A DNA stretch of 64,000 nt, taken from positions 1,178,001 to 1,242,000 of the forward strand of contig NZ_CP120733.1 in the NCBI RefSeq assembly GCF_029542625.1. The letters are read 5' to 3'. The stretch is from Tepidibacter hydrothermalis. GTDB lineage: Bacteria > Bacillota > Clostridia > Peptostreptococcales > Peptostreptococcaceae. The notes under the pieces are model-generated. The model was not told the origin of the DNA, made no database searches, and saw only the letters and a list, made by a program, of their open reading frames with translations. This document shows positions 9,874-18,746 of the stretch, in pieces (position 1 is the first letter of the stretch; every line of letters starts with the position of its first letter). The translations under genes and the position numbers were made by a program.

Positions 9874-10713
9874 ATGAAGATTGGGGTAATAGGAACTGGA
9901 ACTATGGGAAGTGGCATTGCACAGGTTTTTATAGAAAAAGGATATGAGGTTATATTAAACGGAATTAGTGAAAGTGAAATAAAAAATGGATTTAATATTA
10001 TAGATAAAAATTTAGATAGAAAAGTTAAAAAAGAAAAAATAACATTAGAAGATAAAGAAGCTATTCTAGAAAAACTTAATATTTGTGTTGAAATAGATGA
10101 ATTAAAGGAATGTGATATTGTAGTTGAAGCCATAGTTGAGAATATGGAAGTAAAAAAAGAATTGTTTAAAAAATTAGATGAAGTAGTTAAAGAAGATACA
10201 ATACTTGCTACTAATACATCATCTCTTAGTATAACGGAAATAGCTCTTTCCACAAAAAGACCTGATAAGGTAATAGGAATGCATTTTTTCAATCCTGCTC
10301 CAGTTATGAAATTAGTTGAAATAATAGAGGGAGTAGCATCATCACAAGAGACTGTAGATAAGGTTCATGAATTATGTAATCAAATAAGTAAGGATCCTGT
10401 TATGGTAAAAGAGGCTCCAGGATTTATAGTTAATAGAATATTAGTACCTATGATTAATGAAGCTATAGGTATTTTGGGAGATGGAATAGCCACTAAGGAA
10501 GAAATAGATAAGGCGATGAAGTTAGGTGCAGGCCATCCTATGGGACCTCTTGAGTTATCTGACCTTATAGGAAATGATGTTGTTTTATTCATAATGGAGG
10601 TACTACATAAAGAATTTGGAGATGACAAGTATAGACCTCATACTCTTCTTAAAAAGATGGTTAGGGGCAATTTATTGGGAAGAAAAACAAAAAATGGATT
10701 CTATAAATATTAA
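9874..10713 (+). CDS. hbd: 3-hydroxybutyryl-CoA dehydrogenase
   Basis: A 279-residue dehydrogenase with the N-terminal dinucleotide motif GVIGTGTMGSGIAQ, the HFFNPAPVMKLVE catalytic segment with its histidine, and the C-terminal GHPMGPLELSDLIG block of the family. It interconverts acetoacetyl-CoA and (S)-3-hydroxybutyryl-CoA with NAD(P)(H). It is spaced 11 bases after crt with its own AGGGGG site. Together with crt and thl it forms the C4-CoA cassette common in butyrate-forming clostridia. Confidence 0.94.
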   Translation: MKIGVIGTGTMGSGIAQVFIEKGYEVILNGISESEIKNGFNIIDKNLDRKVKKEKITLEDKEAILEKLNICVEIDELKECDIVVEAIVENMEVKKELFKKLDEVVKEDTILATNTSSLSITEIALSTKRPDKVIGMHFFNPAPVMKLVEIIEGVASSQETVDKVHELCNQISKDPVMVKEAPGFIVNRILVPMINEAIGILGDGIATKEEIDKAMKLGAGHPMGPLELSDLIGNDVVLFIMEVLHKEFGDDKYRPHTLLKKMVRGNLLGRKTKNGFYKY

Positions 10714-10725
10714 GGGGGATGCTAG

Positions 10726-11904
10726 ATGAAAGAAGCTGTAGTTGTCTCGGCAGTTAGAACACCTATAGGAAATTATGGAGGATCACTTAAGGATATAGAA
10801 GCTAGAAATCTTGGAACTTTGGTTATTAAAGAAGCTTTAAAAAAAGCTAATGTGGATTCAAATGAAGTTGATGAAGTTATATTTGGATGTGTTCTTCAAG
10901 GTGGTCTTGGTCAAAATATAGCTAGACAATGCTCTATAGATGCAGATATTCCAGAGAGCATTCCAGCTATAACTATAAATAAAGTATGTGGTTCAGGTCT
11001 TAGAAGTGTGTCACTTGCTGCTCAAACTATATTATCTGGGGACAATGATATAGTTGTAGTAGGTGGAGTTGAAAATATGTCAAAATCACCTTATATACTT
11101 CAAAATGCTAGATGGGGTTATAGAATGGGTGATTCTGATGTAAAGGATATGATGATAAAGGATGGGCTCTGGGATGCTTTTAATAACTACCATATGGGAA
11201 TTACTGCTGAGAATTTAGCTTCAAAGTATTCTATAACTAGAGAAGAGCAGGATGAATTTGCTGTTAAGTCTCAAAATAAGGCTGAAAAAGCACAGCTAGA
11301 TGGAAAGTTTGATGATGAAATAGTTCCTGTTATTATTCCTCAAAGAAAAAAAGATCCTATAGTATTTGATAAGGATGAGTTTATAAAGTATGGTGCTAAA
11401 TTAGAAAAAGTACAAAAATTAAGACCGGCCTTCAAAAAGGATGGAACGGTAACGGCTGCAAACGCATCTGGAATAAATGATGGTGCAGCAGCTCTTGTTA
11501 TAATGAGTAAGGAAAAGTGTGAAGAGTTAGGGCTTGAACCTTTGGCAACTATAGTTAGTTATGCATCAAAGGGGGTAGACCCATCTATAATGGGAATAGG
11601 ACCAGTTGATGCTGTTAAGAATGCTTTAGGTAAGGCTAATTTGAGCATTGATGATATGGATTTGATAGAAGCTAATGAGGCTTTTGCAGCACAGTCTATA
11701 GCTGTTGCAAAAGAGTTGAATTTTGATATGAGAAAGGTAAATGTAAATGGTGGAGCAATAGCTTTAGGTCATCCAATAGGAGCATCTGGTGCTAGAATAT
11801 TTGTGACACTTCTTCATGAGATGAAGAGAAGGGAATGTAGTTATGGGCTTGCTACTTTGTGCATTGGTGGTGGAATGGGTACTGCTGTTGTAGTTAAAAG
11901 ATAA
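10726..11904 (+). CDS. thlA: Acetyl-CoA acetyltransferase (thiolase)
   Basis: A 392-residue thiolase II. Nucleophile Cys88 lies in NKVCGSGLR, His349 in [12 protein letters not shown] and Cys379 in CIGGGMGTA, the complete catalytic set. It cleaves acetoacetyl-CoA, supplied by the CoA-transferase or Hbd, to two acetyl-CoA, closing the lysine pathway and refilling the acetyl-CoA that Kce uses. It is the last gene of the operon and is followed by a strong terminator. Confidence 0.95.
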   Translation: MKEAVVVSAVRTPIGNYGGSLKDIEARNLGTLVIKEALKKANVDSNEVDEVIFGCVLQGGLGQNIARQCSIDADIPESIPAITINKVCGSGLRSVSLAAQTILSGDNDIVVVGGVENMSKSPYILQNARWGYRMGDSDVKDMMIKDGLWDAFNNYHMGITAENLASKYSITREEQDEFAVKSQNKAEKAQLDGKFDDEIVPVIIPQRKKDPIVFDKDEFIKYGAKLEKVQKLRPAFKKDGTVTAANASGINDGAAALVIMSKEKCEELGLEPLATIVSYASKGVDPSIMGIGPVDAVKNALGKANLSIDDMDLIEANEAFAAQSIAVAKELNFDMRKVNVNGGAIALGHPIGASGARIFVTLLHEMKRRECSYGLATLCIGGGMGTAVVVKR

Positions 11905-11913
11905 TGGTAGTTT

Positions 11914-11948
11914 AAGACTTTGATATGTTATATATCAGGGTCTTTTTT
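11914..11948 (+). terminator. Rho-independent terminator of the lysine operon
   Basis: A 13-base-pair stem (11914-11926 with 11932-11944, two G-U pairs), a 5-base loop and a run of six T. It lies 10 bases after the thiolase stop. Confidence 0.9.
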
Positions 11949-12046
11949 ATTGCCCTATAATAAAGAAATATGGAATAATTTAGTGTGATTTGATATATTA
12001 TGTATATACAATAGGAATGTAGACCTAGGGTTTGTGCTTAGGCATC

Positions 12047-12246
12047 AAAATAATACACATTAAAATAACGCTACTTTGTCAACGTTTTAATAAAACTACA
12101 GATTATGCTGTTAAAATATTCTAAAAGTTCTAAACTCCCTACGGTCAGACAACGAACTTTTTCAACGTATATTTTAACAGCATAATCTAAGTTTTATAGT
12201 AAAATGTTAACCAAAAGTAGCTAACATTTTAAAGTGCATTATTTTG
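12047..12246. mobile_element. MITE-like long inverted repeat
   Basis: Two arms of about 85-93 bases (12047-12130 and 12154-12246) are imperfect reverse complements of each other, for example ATTATGCTGTTAAAAT at 12103 and ATTTTAACAGCATAAT at 12171. The centre is a 23-base loop containing CTCCCTACGGTCAGAC. There is no reading frame. A 49-base copy of the left arm recurs at 51046-51094 with three differences, so this is a dispersed element. I could not find a clear target-site duplication. The stretch 11949-12046 before it holds nothing recognisable. Confidence 0.7.
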
Positions 12247-12306
12247 GGGGAAAGTTTTTTATATACATTATGAATTAAAGTTTACCAGTAAGAGGAGGGG
12301 TTTATT

Positions 12307-13125
12307 ATTTGTGATACAATATATCATTATTGCAGTTCTGATACTTTTTTAAAAGTAATAAAGTCTCAAAAACTATGGATGTCAGATTTAACTAAAATGA
12401 ATGATTATGAAGAGCTTAAGTATGGCAAGAATATAATACCTGAAAAATATGAGGAATTAGTTGGAGATTTAAAAGAATCTTTAGAGTTAGGTTTCGAACA
12501 ACATATTGCTTTTTCATGTTCATTTTCTAAAAAAAGAGATTTGCTTAGTCAATGGAGAGCTTATGGGGATGATGGGGCAGGTTTTTGTATTGGGTTTGAT
12601 AAGAATAAACTGATAGATTTTAATAAAGTAAATGATTATTTTGATAAAGATTCTTTGTATTGTGATTCTATATACTATGATGAAGATAAATATATCAAAT
12701 ATATAGAATCTTTATTAAAAGAATTTAAAGGAAAAAATAAAAAAATAACTAATCAGGAAGTTAGCCCATTCACTGCTAAATTAGCATGTTGTGCTTCTCA
12801 ATATAAAAAGGATTTTTATAGAGAAGAAGAGGAAATTAGATTTGTAGTTGTTTTAAATAAAGAGGTTTTTAAAGAGCATCTCTATGAAAAAATAATCAAA
12901 GATTTTCCTTTTAAAGTAGATTACAGATTTTCAAAATATGGATTAGCACCGTATATAGAATTGAGTTTAAGTAATAAGAATGTCAAAGGTAGCGAAAGCA
13001 AAGCTTTTAAAGAAATAATATTAGGACCTAAAAATCCTTCAAATGAACGTGATATTCAAGATTTTTTATACGTACATGGTATTACTAATGTTGACGTTAA
13101 AAGATCTGAAGGAAGTTACCGCTAA
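12307..13125 (+). CDS. DUF2971 family protein, probable ATT start
   Basis: Matches the DUF2971 family of unknown function: N-terminal IYHYCSSDTFLKVIKS and LWMSDLTKMNDYEE, then SQWRAYGDDGAGFCIGF, and the central YKKDFYREEEEIRF block. The first ATG in frame is at 12379, but that would remove the conserved N-terminus. The frame is open back to a stop at 12289, and between them there is no ATG, GTG or TTG. A strong GAGGAGGGG site (12292-12300) precedes two ATT codons (12304, 12307); the second has ideal spacing. I place the start at 12307 (272 residues). No neighbour suggests a role; it lies alone after the MITE. Confidence 0.75.
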   Translation: MCDTIYHYCSSDTFLKVIKSQKLWMSDLTKMNDYEELKYGKNIIPEKYEELVGDLKESLELGFEQHIAFSCSFSKKRDLLSQWRAYGDDGAGFCIGFDKNKLIDFNKVNDYFDKDSLYCDSIYYDEDKYIKYIESLLKEFKGKNKKITNQEVSPFTAKLACCASQYKKDFYREEEEIRFVVVLNKEVFKEHLYEKIIKDFPFKVDYRFSKYGLAPYIELSLSNKNVKGSESKAFKEIILGPKNPSNERDIQDFLYVHGITNVDVKRSEGSYR

Positions 13126-13240
13126 ATTAAAATAGAAGAGGACTGTGAAGTTGGCTATATGTAATGAAACAGAATGCATTGGAAAGTTAAGATATCAATA
13201 TGAATTCATTTAAACTTTCTAAAAGGATGTGAAATAATAT

Positions 13241-13390
13241 ATGGATATTTTAAATCTTACTATAAAAATTTTCATTGTTGTCATAATATATATGGTTATT
13301 ATAAGAATTTATATGATGTTAGCAGCGTGGATTGGTCATTTTCTTTTAAAACCATTACGATATCTATGGAAGAATCTAAATAAAAACTAA
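13241..13390 (+). CDS. Small single-pass membrane peptide (49 residues)
   Basis: An ATG-led frame of 49 codons with a hydrophobic stretch, IFIVVIIYMVIIRIYMMLAA, and a basic C-terminus (RYLWKNLNKN). An AAGGATG stretch lies about 14 bases before the ATG, rather far for a ribosome site. No family recognised. It could be a real small membrane protein or a remnant; it sits in a region that also contains a decayed gene. Confidence 0.4.
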   Translation: MDILNLTIKIFIVVIIYMVIIRIYMMLAAWIGHFLLKPLRYLWKNLNKN

Positions 13391-13478
13391 AAAAGAAGTT
13401 TAAGGTGCTTTTGGATAAAGAATATGGAGCTTAAGAACAACAAGAAGATGTAAATTAATGTTGATGTACAATATAATA

Positions 13479-13600
13479 ATGGCATCTTCTTATTTGATAA
13501 TATTTAGTGTAGGTAGGGCTAGGTTTGAAATTGATGGTATTAGATCAATAAAGATGAAAAGAAGATTTTAGATGATTATTTAAATAAAGAAGGGAAATCA
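13479..13600 (+). pseudogene. Remnant of a membrane protein gene related to 19814-20428
   Basis: Two pieces in different frames match the C-terminal half of the protein at 19814. The first reads SVGRARFEIDGIR (compare SVERVRFEQGGIR). The second reads KDEKKILDDYLNKEGK (compare DDEKDILDNYLKKN). The roughly 30 residues between them are missing, and the junction shifts frame. No intact start or full frame exists. This is a decayed, internally deleted paralogue running into the next gene. Confidence 0.65.
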
Positions 13601-13601
13601 T

Positions 13602-14222
13602 ATGAAAAGAATTATTAAGATAAGAGAGTCTATTTTTAAATATTTGATTATATTATTAGGAATAGCACTAGTTTTTATGAATATTAAAAGGTATGAAAAT
13701 ATAGGAGCAGTAAATGGGTCTAACTTAACGATTTGTATATATATATATATGAATGTATTAGTTATAATTCTTAGTTTTATAGAGGGAAAAATAGTAGAGT
13801 ATAGAGTAAAGGATTTAGATTTGAATTATATAAAACCTTATGGAAAGTCATCGATAGTAAAATACTGCATACTTTTTATGGGTTTAATTGCTATAGCATG
13901 GTGCATAAATATAGGTACGATTATTAGAACAGGGTTTTTTATGACAATGTTCATTAATATAGTAATAGTTATGATAGTCCAATATATTTCAATGAAAATA
14001 AATATGTATATCAAATATAAGGTTATGTATAGAGAAAATATTTTAGTAATAGGAAATAAGTTATATGATATAGAAGGAATAAAGAGTATTACAGATAACT
14101 TTGGTTCTAATTTTTATATGGAAGTTGGAAGTAAAGAGTATGAAATATTTTGCGGACAACTATCTACAAAAAAAGAATTGATGAATATATTAGGAAATAA
14201 AATTATTTCAAATGGATTATAG
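13602..14222 (+). CDS. Hypothetical membrane protein, four segments plus soluble tail
   Basis: A 206-residue protein not recognised as a named family. Four hydrophobic segments lie around residues 12-27, 45-60, 85-105 and 113-133. A hydrophilic tail of about 65 residues, starting near VMYRENILVIGNKLYDIEG, looks like a small beta-rich, PH-like domain of the sort seen in the proteins at 19814 and 46729. The ATG follows GAAGGG. It follows the remnant of such a gene directly, so this stretch seems to have carried a small cluster of related membrane genes. Confidence 0.6.
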   Translation: MKRIIKIRESIFKYLIILLGIALVFMNIKRYENIGAVNGSNLTICIYIYMNVLVIILSFIEGKIVEYRVKDLDLNYIKPYGKSSIVKYCILFMGLIAIAWCINIGTIIRTGFFMTMFINIVIVMIVQYISMKINMYIKYKVMYRENILVIGNKLYDIEGIKSITDNFGSNFYMEVGSKEYEIFCGQLSTKKELMNILGNKIISNGL

Positions 14223-14297
14223 GGGTTTACAATTAAGATAGAATTTTAACGTGTATTATTAGACAGAGTATATATAATATCTAAAAGGAGAAGTTTG

Positions 14298-15137
14298 ATG
14301 AATTACAAAATCCTATCAAAGCAAGAAGCTTTTAATGAGATTACAAAGAAAGATGATTTTATTCAAGCTGTAAATATATTTGAAATGATGATGAAGATGT
14401 CATCTCACTCAGAAGTGACAATGCATCAATATATTAAACATTTGGGTACAACGGTACAGGAGTGGGAAGTATATGAAAAAAACAAATTGGAATTTATTTT
14501 AGATTTATGTAATGCGGCTATAGAGAAGAAAATGAGTAATATACATCTAAAGATTAACTTGGCTAAGACAGATGGAAGAGATGAATATAATAGTGCTTAT
14601 ACAAGAGGAAATACTATATATTTGCCACCTAACAAAATTAAATATGAAACTAATAGGCTAGTTAGGTTAATACTTCATGAAATATTTCATATTATTACGA
14701 GAACAAATAGAATGTTAAAAAAAAGTATATATAGTTTAATTGGATATGAGTTAATAAATCCAATAGAGTTATCTAAGAAACTTGATATATTATATCTTGT
14801 TAATCCCGATTGTCCATTTATTGATTCGTTTAGAGTTGTAAGAAGAAATGGAGTAAAATGCAATGTTTCACCAATTATTACTTTGAATAAAAATCTTAGT
14901 GAAATTGACACAAGTGTAGATATTTTCAAGAGTATTGAATTAAAGTATATCGAGATAATTGAGGAAGCAGGAGTATATAGTTCTGGAAGCATACTTTATG
15001 ATATAACTGAGCTTAATGTAGAAGAAAATGAAAAAGCATTTCTTTTAAATCAACCAGAAGAAATCTTAGCTGAAGAGTTTGTATCATTTATTTTGGGTGA
15101 AGTTACTAAAATTGATTTTGATAAAGTTTTTAAATAG
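14298..15137 (+). CDS. Putative HExxH zinc metallopeptidase-like protein
   Basis: A 279-residue soluble protein without signal peptide. The motif HEIFH (His127, Glu128, His131) is a classic zinc-binding active site in a hydrophobic helix (RLVRLILHEIFHIITR). The distant block PEEILAEEF (253-261) may supply the third, glutamate ligand, as in gluzincin-like DUFs. The ATG at 14298 lies 7 bases after AAAGGAG; a TTG three bases earlier is less likely. Substrate unknown. Single gene, no operon partner. Confidence 0.6.
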   Translation: MNYKILSKQEAFNEITKKDDFIQAVNIFEMMMKMSSHSEVTMHQYIKHLGTTVQEWEVYEKNKLEFILDLCNAAIEKKMSNIHLKINLAKTDGRDEYNSAYTRGNTIYLPPNKIKYETNRLVRLILHEIFHIITRTNRMLKKSIYSLIGYELINPIELSKKLDILYLVNPDCPFIDSFRVVRRNGVKCNVSPIITLNKNLSEIDTSVDIFKSIELKYIEIIEEAGVYSSGSILYDITELNVEENEKAFLLNQPEEILAEEFVSFILGEVTKIDFDKVFK

Positions 15138-15264
15138 CAAGAAAGTGGATTAGTAAATAATATTTTTTATTGTTTTTTCATTATATAAAAAATATAGAAT
15201 AATTTAGTTAAAGCCGATATAGTATGTATATAAATGATAATCTATATTGGAAGGAGTTATACTA

Positions 15265-16134
15265 ATGAATTCAATTTTGACATATATAAATGGAAATGAT
15301 TTGGTGATAAAGGTTTTCTGGACCATAATAGCTTTTATAGCTATTATGTTAAGTATTAAAATCATTAACCATATTATTTATAATAATATTGATGATAATA
15401 ATAAGTATTATTTAGTTAGAAAAAGAGTGTATTATTTTTTTAGTTCTATCTTTGTTGTTGTTTGTATATTTCTTTGGTCGAATTCTGGAACTAGTTTAAC
15501 AACCTATTTAGGGCTTGTATCAGCTGGTATTGCTATTGCTTTAAAAAATCTATTTTCAAATATTGCAGCATGGGTATTTATCATTATAAAAAAACCATTT
15601 AAAGTAAGTGATCGTATAAGTATAAATAATCAAAAAGGGGATGTTATTGATATAAGGATGTTTCAGTTTAGTTTAATGGAGGTATCATCTTTTGAGAATG
15701 GAGAACAGAGTACAGGGCGTATTGCTATTATTCCAAACCATTACATTTTTTCACATTCTCTAATTAATTATAACAAAGGGTTTAAATATATTTGGAGTGA
15801 AATAAAGGTACTTATTACTTTTGAAAGTGATTGGGAAAAAGCTAAAACAATTTTGACGGATGTAAGCAATAAACATTCTTTGCACTTATCCGATGAAGCC
15901 TCTAGAAGTGTAGATGAAGCAAAAAAGAATTATATGATTCATTACAATAATTTAACTCCAATTGTATATACAGACGTTAAAGAAAGTGGAATACAGTTAA
16001 CTATGAGATACTTGTGTCCACCACGTCAAATGCGTAATACGGTGAATGATATATGGGAAGATATTCTTAGAATATTTAGAGATGAAGAGGATATTCAATT
16101 AGCTTATCCAACGACAAGAGTTACTCGCGACTAG
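15265..16134 (+). CDS. Mechanosensitive ion channel, MscS family
   Basis: A 289-residue small-conductance channel protein. Three hydrophobic segments lie in the first 120 residues; the third is the pore-lining TM3, YLGLVSAGIAIALKN, followed by IIKKPFKVSDRI, the MscS beta-domain entry. The C-terminal cytoplasmic vestibule follows. Such channels open under membrane tension and release solutes on osmotic downshock. The ATG follows AAGGAG by 8 bases; an upstream TTG at 15247 precedes that site. Confidence 0.88.
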   Translation: MNSILTYINGNDLVIKVFWTIIAFIAIMLSIKIINHIIYNNIDDNNKYYLVRKRVYYFFSSIFVVVCIFLWSNSGTSLTTYLGLVSAGIAIALKNLFSNIAAWVFIIIKKPFKVSDRISINNQKGDVIDIRMFQFSLMEVSSFENGEQSTGRIAIIPNHYIFSHSLINYNKGFKYIWSEIKVLITFESDWEKAKTILTDVSNKHSLHLSDEASRSVDEAKKNYMIHYNNLTPIVYTDVKESGIQLTMRYLCPPRQMRNTVNDIWEDILRIFRDEEDIQLAYPTTRVTRD

Positions 16135-16260
16135 GATTTTTGATTGTGAAAAACTATTTAAAGAAAATATATTTCTTAGCTTGATGGTTTTGTTACTAAG
16201 TGGTAAATTTAATATATATTAAATTCTGTATAGAATAACAAATTTTAAGGAGTGATTTTT

Positions 16261-16770
16261 GTGAAGGAAATAAAATATAATGAATTATCAAAAGAACTTT
16301 TGGATCAGCTTCAAAAGGGAGCTTTTTTAAATGTTAAAGATAATGATGGAAATGTAAATACAATGACAATAGCTTGGGGAAATTTAGGTTTTATGTGGAA
16401 TAAGCCTGTTTTTACTGCCATGGTAAGATACTCAAGACATACATATAAATTAATAGAAAATGCTAAAGATTTTTCTGTAAGTTTTCCACTAAAAGGACAG
16501 TTAAAAGAAGCATTAAGTATATGTGGAACTAAATCAGGTAGAGATATAGATAAATTTAAAGAATCTAATATACATGCAGTAGATAGCAAAAACATAAATT
16601 CACCTATAATAGAAGAATGTGATCTTCATATTGAGTGTAAAATAGTTTACAAACAAGAAATGGATCCTAAATGTATAATAGACAGTGAAATAAAAGAAAA
16701 AAAATATTCAACTGACGATTATCATGTATTATATTATGGGGAAATAGTAGGTACTTATATAAACGAATAA
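16261..16770 (+). CDS. Flavin reductase family protein (FMN-binding split barrel)
   Basis: A 169-residue protein with TMTIAWGNLGFMWNKPVFTA and RYSRHTYKLIENAKDFSVSFP, the FMN-binding pattern of the flavin reductase (DIM6/NTAB) family in Clostridia. It likely binds FMN and acts in cytoplasmic electron transfer; partner unknown. The start is GTG at 16261, 8 bases after AAGGAG; the GTG at 16252 overlaps that site. No terminator was seen before prsA, but prsA has its own promoter. Confidence 0.85.
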   Translation: MKEIKYNELSKELLDQLQKGAFLNVKDNDGNVNTMTIAWGNLGFMWNKPVFTAMVRYSRHTYKLIENAKDFSVSFPLKGQLKEALSICGTKSGRDIDKFKESNIHAVDSKNINSPIIEECDLHIECKIVYKQEMDPKCIIDSEIKEKKYSTDDYHVLYYGEIVGTYINE

Positions 16771-16856
16771 TTAGTATATATTAGTTAAAAACTTCGATTC
16801 AGTAGAATCAGTATTACATGGATAATATGAGTATATAAGAGATATCGTTTATTAAA

Positions 16857-16893
16857 TTACAAATTGTAAATATGTTATAAAAGATGATATAAT
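16857..16893 (+). promoter_or_regulatory. Promoter of the PrsA-like gene with a small palindrome
   Basis: TTGTAA (16864-16869), an 18-base spacer and TATAAT (16888-16893). A 13-base palindrome TTACAAATTGTAA (16857-16869) covers the -35 box and could be an operator. Confidence 0.55.
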
Positions 16894-16920
16894 AGCCTTA
16901 AAAATGAGAGGATGTTCGAT

Positions 16921-17922
16921 ATGAAAAAAATAATAGCAGCACTACTTATGGGTTTGATGGTGTTTTCTATTACAGGATTTACTTATAAAGAATCAAAAGA
17001 TGTAGTGGCTAAGGTGAACGATACAGTAATAACTGTTAGTGAGTATGAAAAGGCTCTAGCTATGTATAAAAAGAATTTTGAGGCAATATATGGACCTGAT
17101 ATATGGAATGTAGAAGTTGAAAAAGGAAAAACTGTGATAGAGGTTATAAAAGAACAAGTTCTTAATAATATGATCGATGATGAATTAGTTTATCAGGCAG
17201 CTCAAAAGGAAAATATAAATGTAGAGGATAAAGATGTAGAAGAACAATTTAAAGAGTTTAAAACTCAAGTTGAATTAAATCAACAATTTAAGAAGTACTT
17301 AGAAGACAATGGTATAGACGATAAATTTTTAAAAAATCAATTTAAAAAAGATATGTTAATATCTAAATACAAAGACAGCTATATAACATCGTTACAATTA
17401 AATGATGAAAAACTAAAAGTGTACTACGAAAAAAACAAAGAGCAATATAAAAGAGAAGAAGCAAAAGCTTCTCATATATTATTTAAAAGTGTTGATGATA
17501 GTATGAAACCTTTGTCTGATCAAGATAAAAAAATAGCAAAGAAAAAAGCAGAGGACATATTAGTAAGAGCTAAGAATGGAGAAGACTTTGCATATTTAGC
17601 TAAAACATACTCTGAAGATACTGTTTCTGGAATTAACGGAGGAAATCTTGGATACTTCGGAAAGGGTGTTATGGTTCCAGAGTTTGAAAAGGCGACGTTT
17701 GAACTTAAGGCTGGAGAAATATCTAATTTAGTAGAAACTCAATTTGGATACCATATAATAAAGGTTATGGATAGAGTTGATGAAATTAGACCTTTTGAAG
17801 AGGTTAAGAATCAAATAAAGGATACTATAGAACGAGATTCATACAAAGGAAAAATGGATCAACTTCAAAAAGATAATAAGATAGAAATGTTTGAAAATAA
17901 TATTAAAGAGTTAAAAAAGTAG
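16921..17922 (+). CDS. PrsA-like peptidyl-prolyl cis-trans isomerase (parvulin)
   Basis: A 333-residue exported foldase. A signal peptide (KKIIAALLMGLMVFSITGF) is followed by a SurA-type helical N-domain, then a parvulin/rotamase domain near residues 180-290 with ASHILFK, GGNLGYFGKGVMVPEFE and GYHIIKV. Unlike many PrsA proteins there is no lipobox cysteine after the signal, so it may be secreted or held by an uncleaved signal. It should help exported proteins fold outside the membrane. The ATG at 16921 is chosen over 16912 because the latter sits on the ribosome site. Confidence 0.88.
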   Translation: MKKIIAALLMGLMVFSITGFTYKESKDVVAKVNDTVITVSEYEKALAMYKKNFEAIYGPDIWNVEVEKGKTVIEVIKEQVLNNMIDDELVYQAAQKENINVEDKDVEEQFKEFKTQVELNQQFKKYLEDNGIDDKFLKNQFKKDMLISKYKDSYITSLQLNDEKLKVYYEKNKEQYKREEAKASHILFKSVDDSMKPLSDQDKKIAKKKAEDILVRAKNGEDFAYLAKTYSEDTVSGINGGNLGYFGKGVMVPEFEKATFELKAGEISNLVETQFGYHIIKVMDRVDEIRPFEEVKNQIKDTIERDSYKGKMDQLQKDNKIEMFENNIKELKK

Positions 17923-17957
17923 ATAAGAATTAAAAAATAATAAGTTAACTATAAAGA

Positions 17958-17991
17958 AAGAAGTGAAATTTTTAAATTCCACTTCTTTTTT
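17958..17991 (+). terminator. Terminator after the PrsA-like gene
   Basis: A 14-base-pair stem (17958-17971 with 17974-17987, one mismatch) with a two-base gap and a T run. Confidence 0.85.
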
Positions 17992-18110
17992 CCTATAAAA
18001 AAAGTTATATATAAAATTAAACAATAACTGTATATTGTGTTAAAATATACCTAGTGAAGTGTTAGTTTTATTTAAAATAAAGATTAATTTAGACACAAGG
18101 AGGAGAATAA

Positions 18111-18575
18111 ATGAAATTTAAGTGTCCCCTTATAGTTGTTGCTGATATTGATGTTGCTAGAAATTTTTATGAAAATGTGTTAAATCAGAAAGTAAAATAT
18201 GACTTTGGAGAAAATATAATGTACGAAGGTGATTTTGCTATACAATTAAAATCGCATTTTGCAAATAGGATTACCATAAATGAAAGTGATATAAGTACTA
18301 AATCAAATAATTTTGAACTGTATTTTGAGGAAGAAAACATAGATGATTTCATAGAAAAATTAAAAAATATTAATCAGATACAGTATATTCATAGATTAAT
18401 AGAACATTCATGGGGGCAAAGGGTTATTAGATTTTATGACCCTGATATGAATATTATAGAAGTTGGAGAAACTATGGAGAGTGTAGTAAAACGATTTTTA
18501 AATCAAGGACTATCTCCTGAAGAAACAGCGAAGCGTACTCAATATCCTATTGAGTTTGTTAAACAATGTTTGTAG
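18111..18575 (+). CDS. VOC (glyoxalase/bleomycin-resistance fold) family protein
   Basis: A 154-residue protein. VVADIDVARNFYENVL at the N-terminus and WGQRVIRFYDPDMNIIEVGE near residues 103-122 give the beta-alpha-beta-beta-beta pattern of VOC domains, with the terminal Glu as a likely metal ligand. The C-terminal 35 residues (GLSPEETAKRTQYP) form a small helical extension. Reaction unknown; such proteins include glyoxalase-like and resistance proteins. Start follows AAGGAGGAG. Stands alone. Confidence 0.8.
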   Translation: MKFKCPLIVVADIDVARNFYENVLNQKVKYDFGENIMYEGDFAIQLKSHFANRITINESDISTKSNNFELYFEEENIDDFIEKLKNINQIQYIHRLIEHSWGQRVIRFYDPDMNIIEVGETMESVVKRFLNQGLSPEETAKRTQYPIEFVKQCL

Positions 18576-18746
18576 AACAATATCCAAATGTGGAGAATAA
18601 ATTAAAATGGGAGATTTGATGTATACTAAATAAATAATATAAATCTAATCGTATTGTTTATAGAGAATTTTAATGGTTTCATTGAGGGGATATTTAAGTA
18701 ATATATTTAACATATAGTTAAATATATAAATAAGGAGAGAAGGAAT

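Noticed and set aside
11995-12272. Extension of the MITE arms to TATGTATATA / TATATACATTA
   Set aside because: The outer matches are short, AT-only and at unequal distances, so chance is likely.
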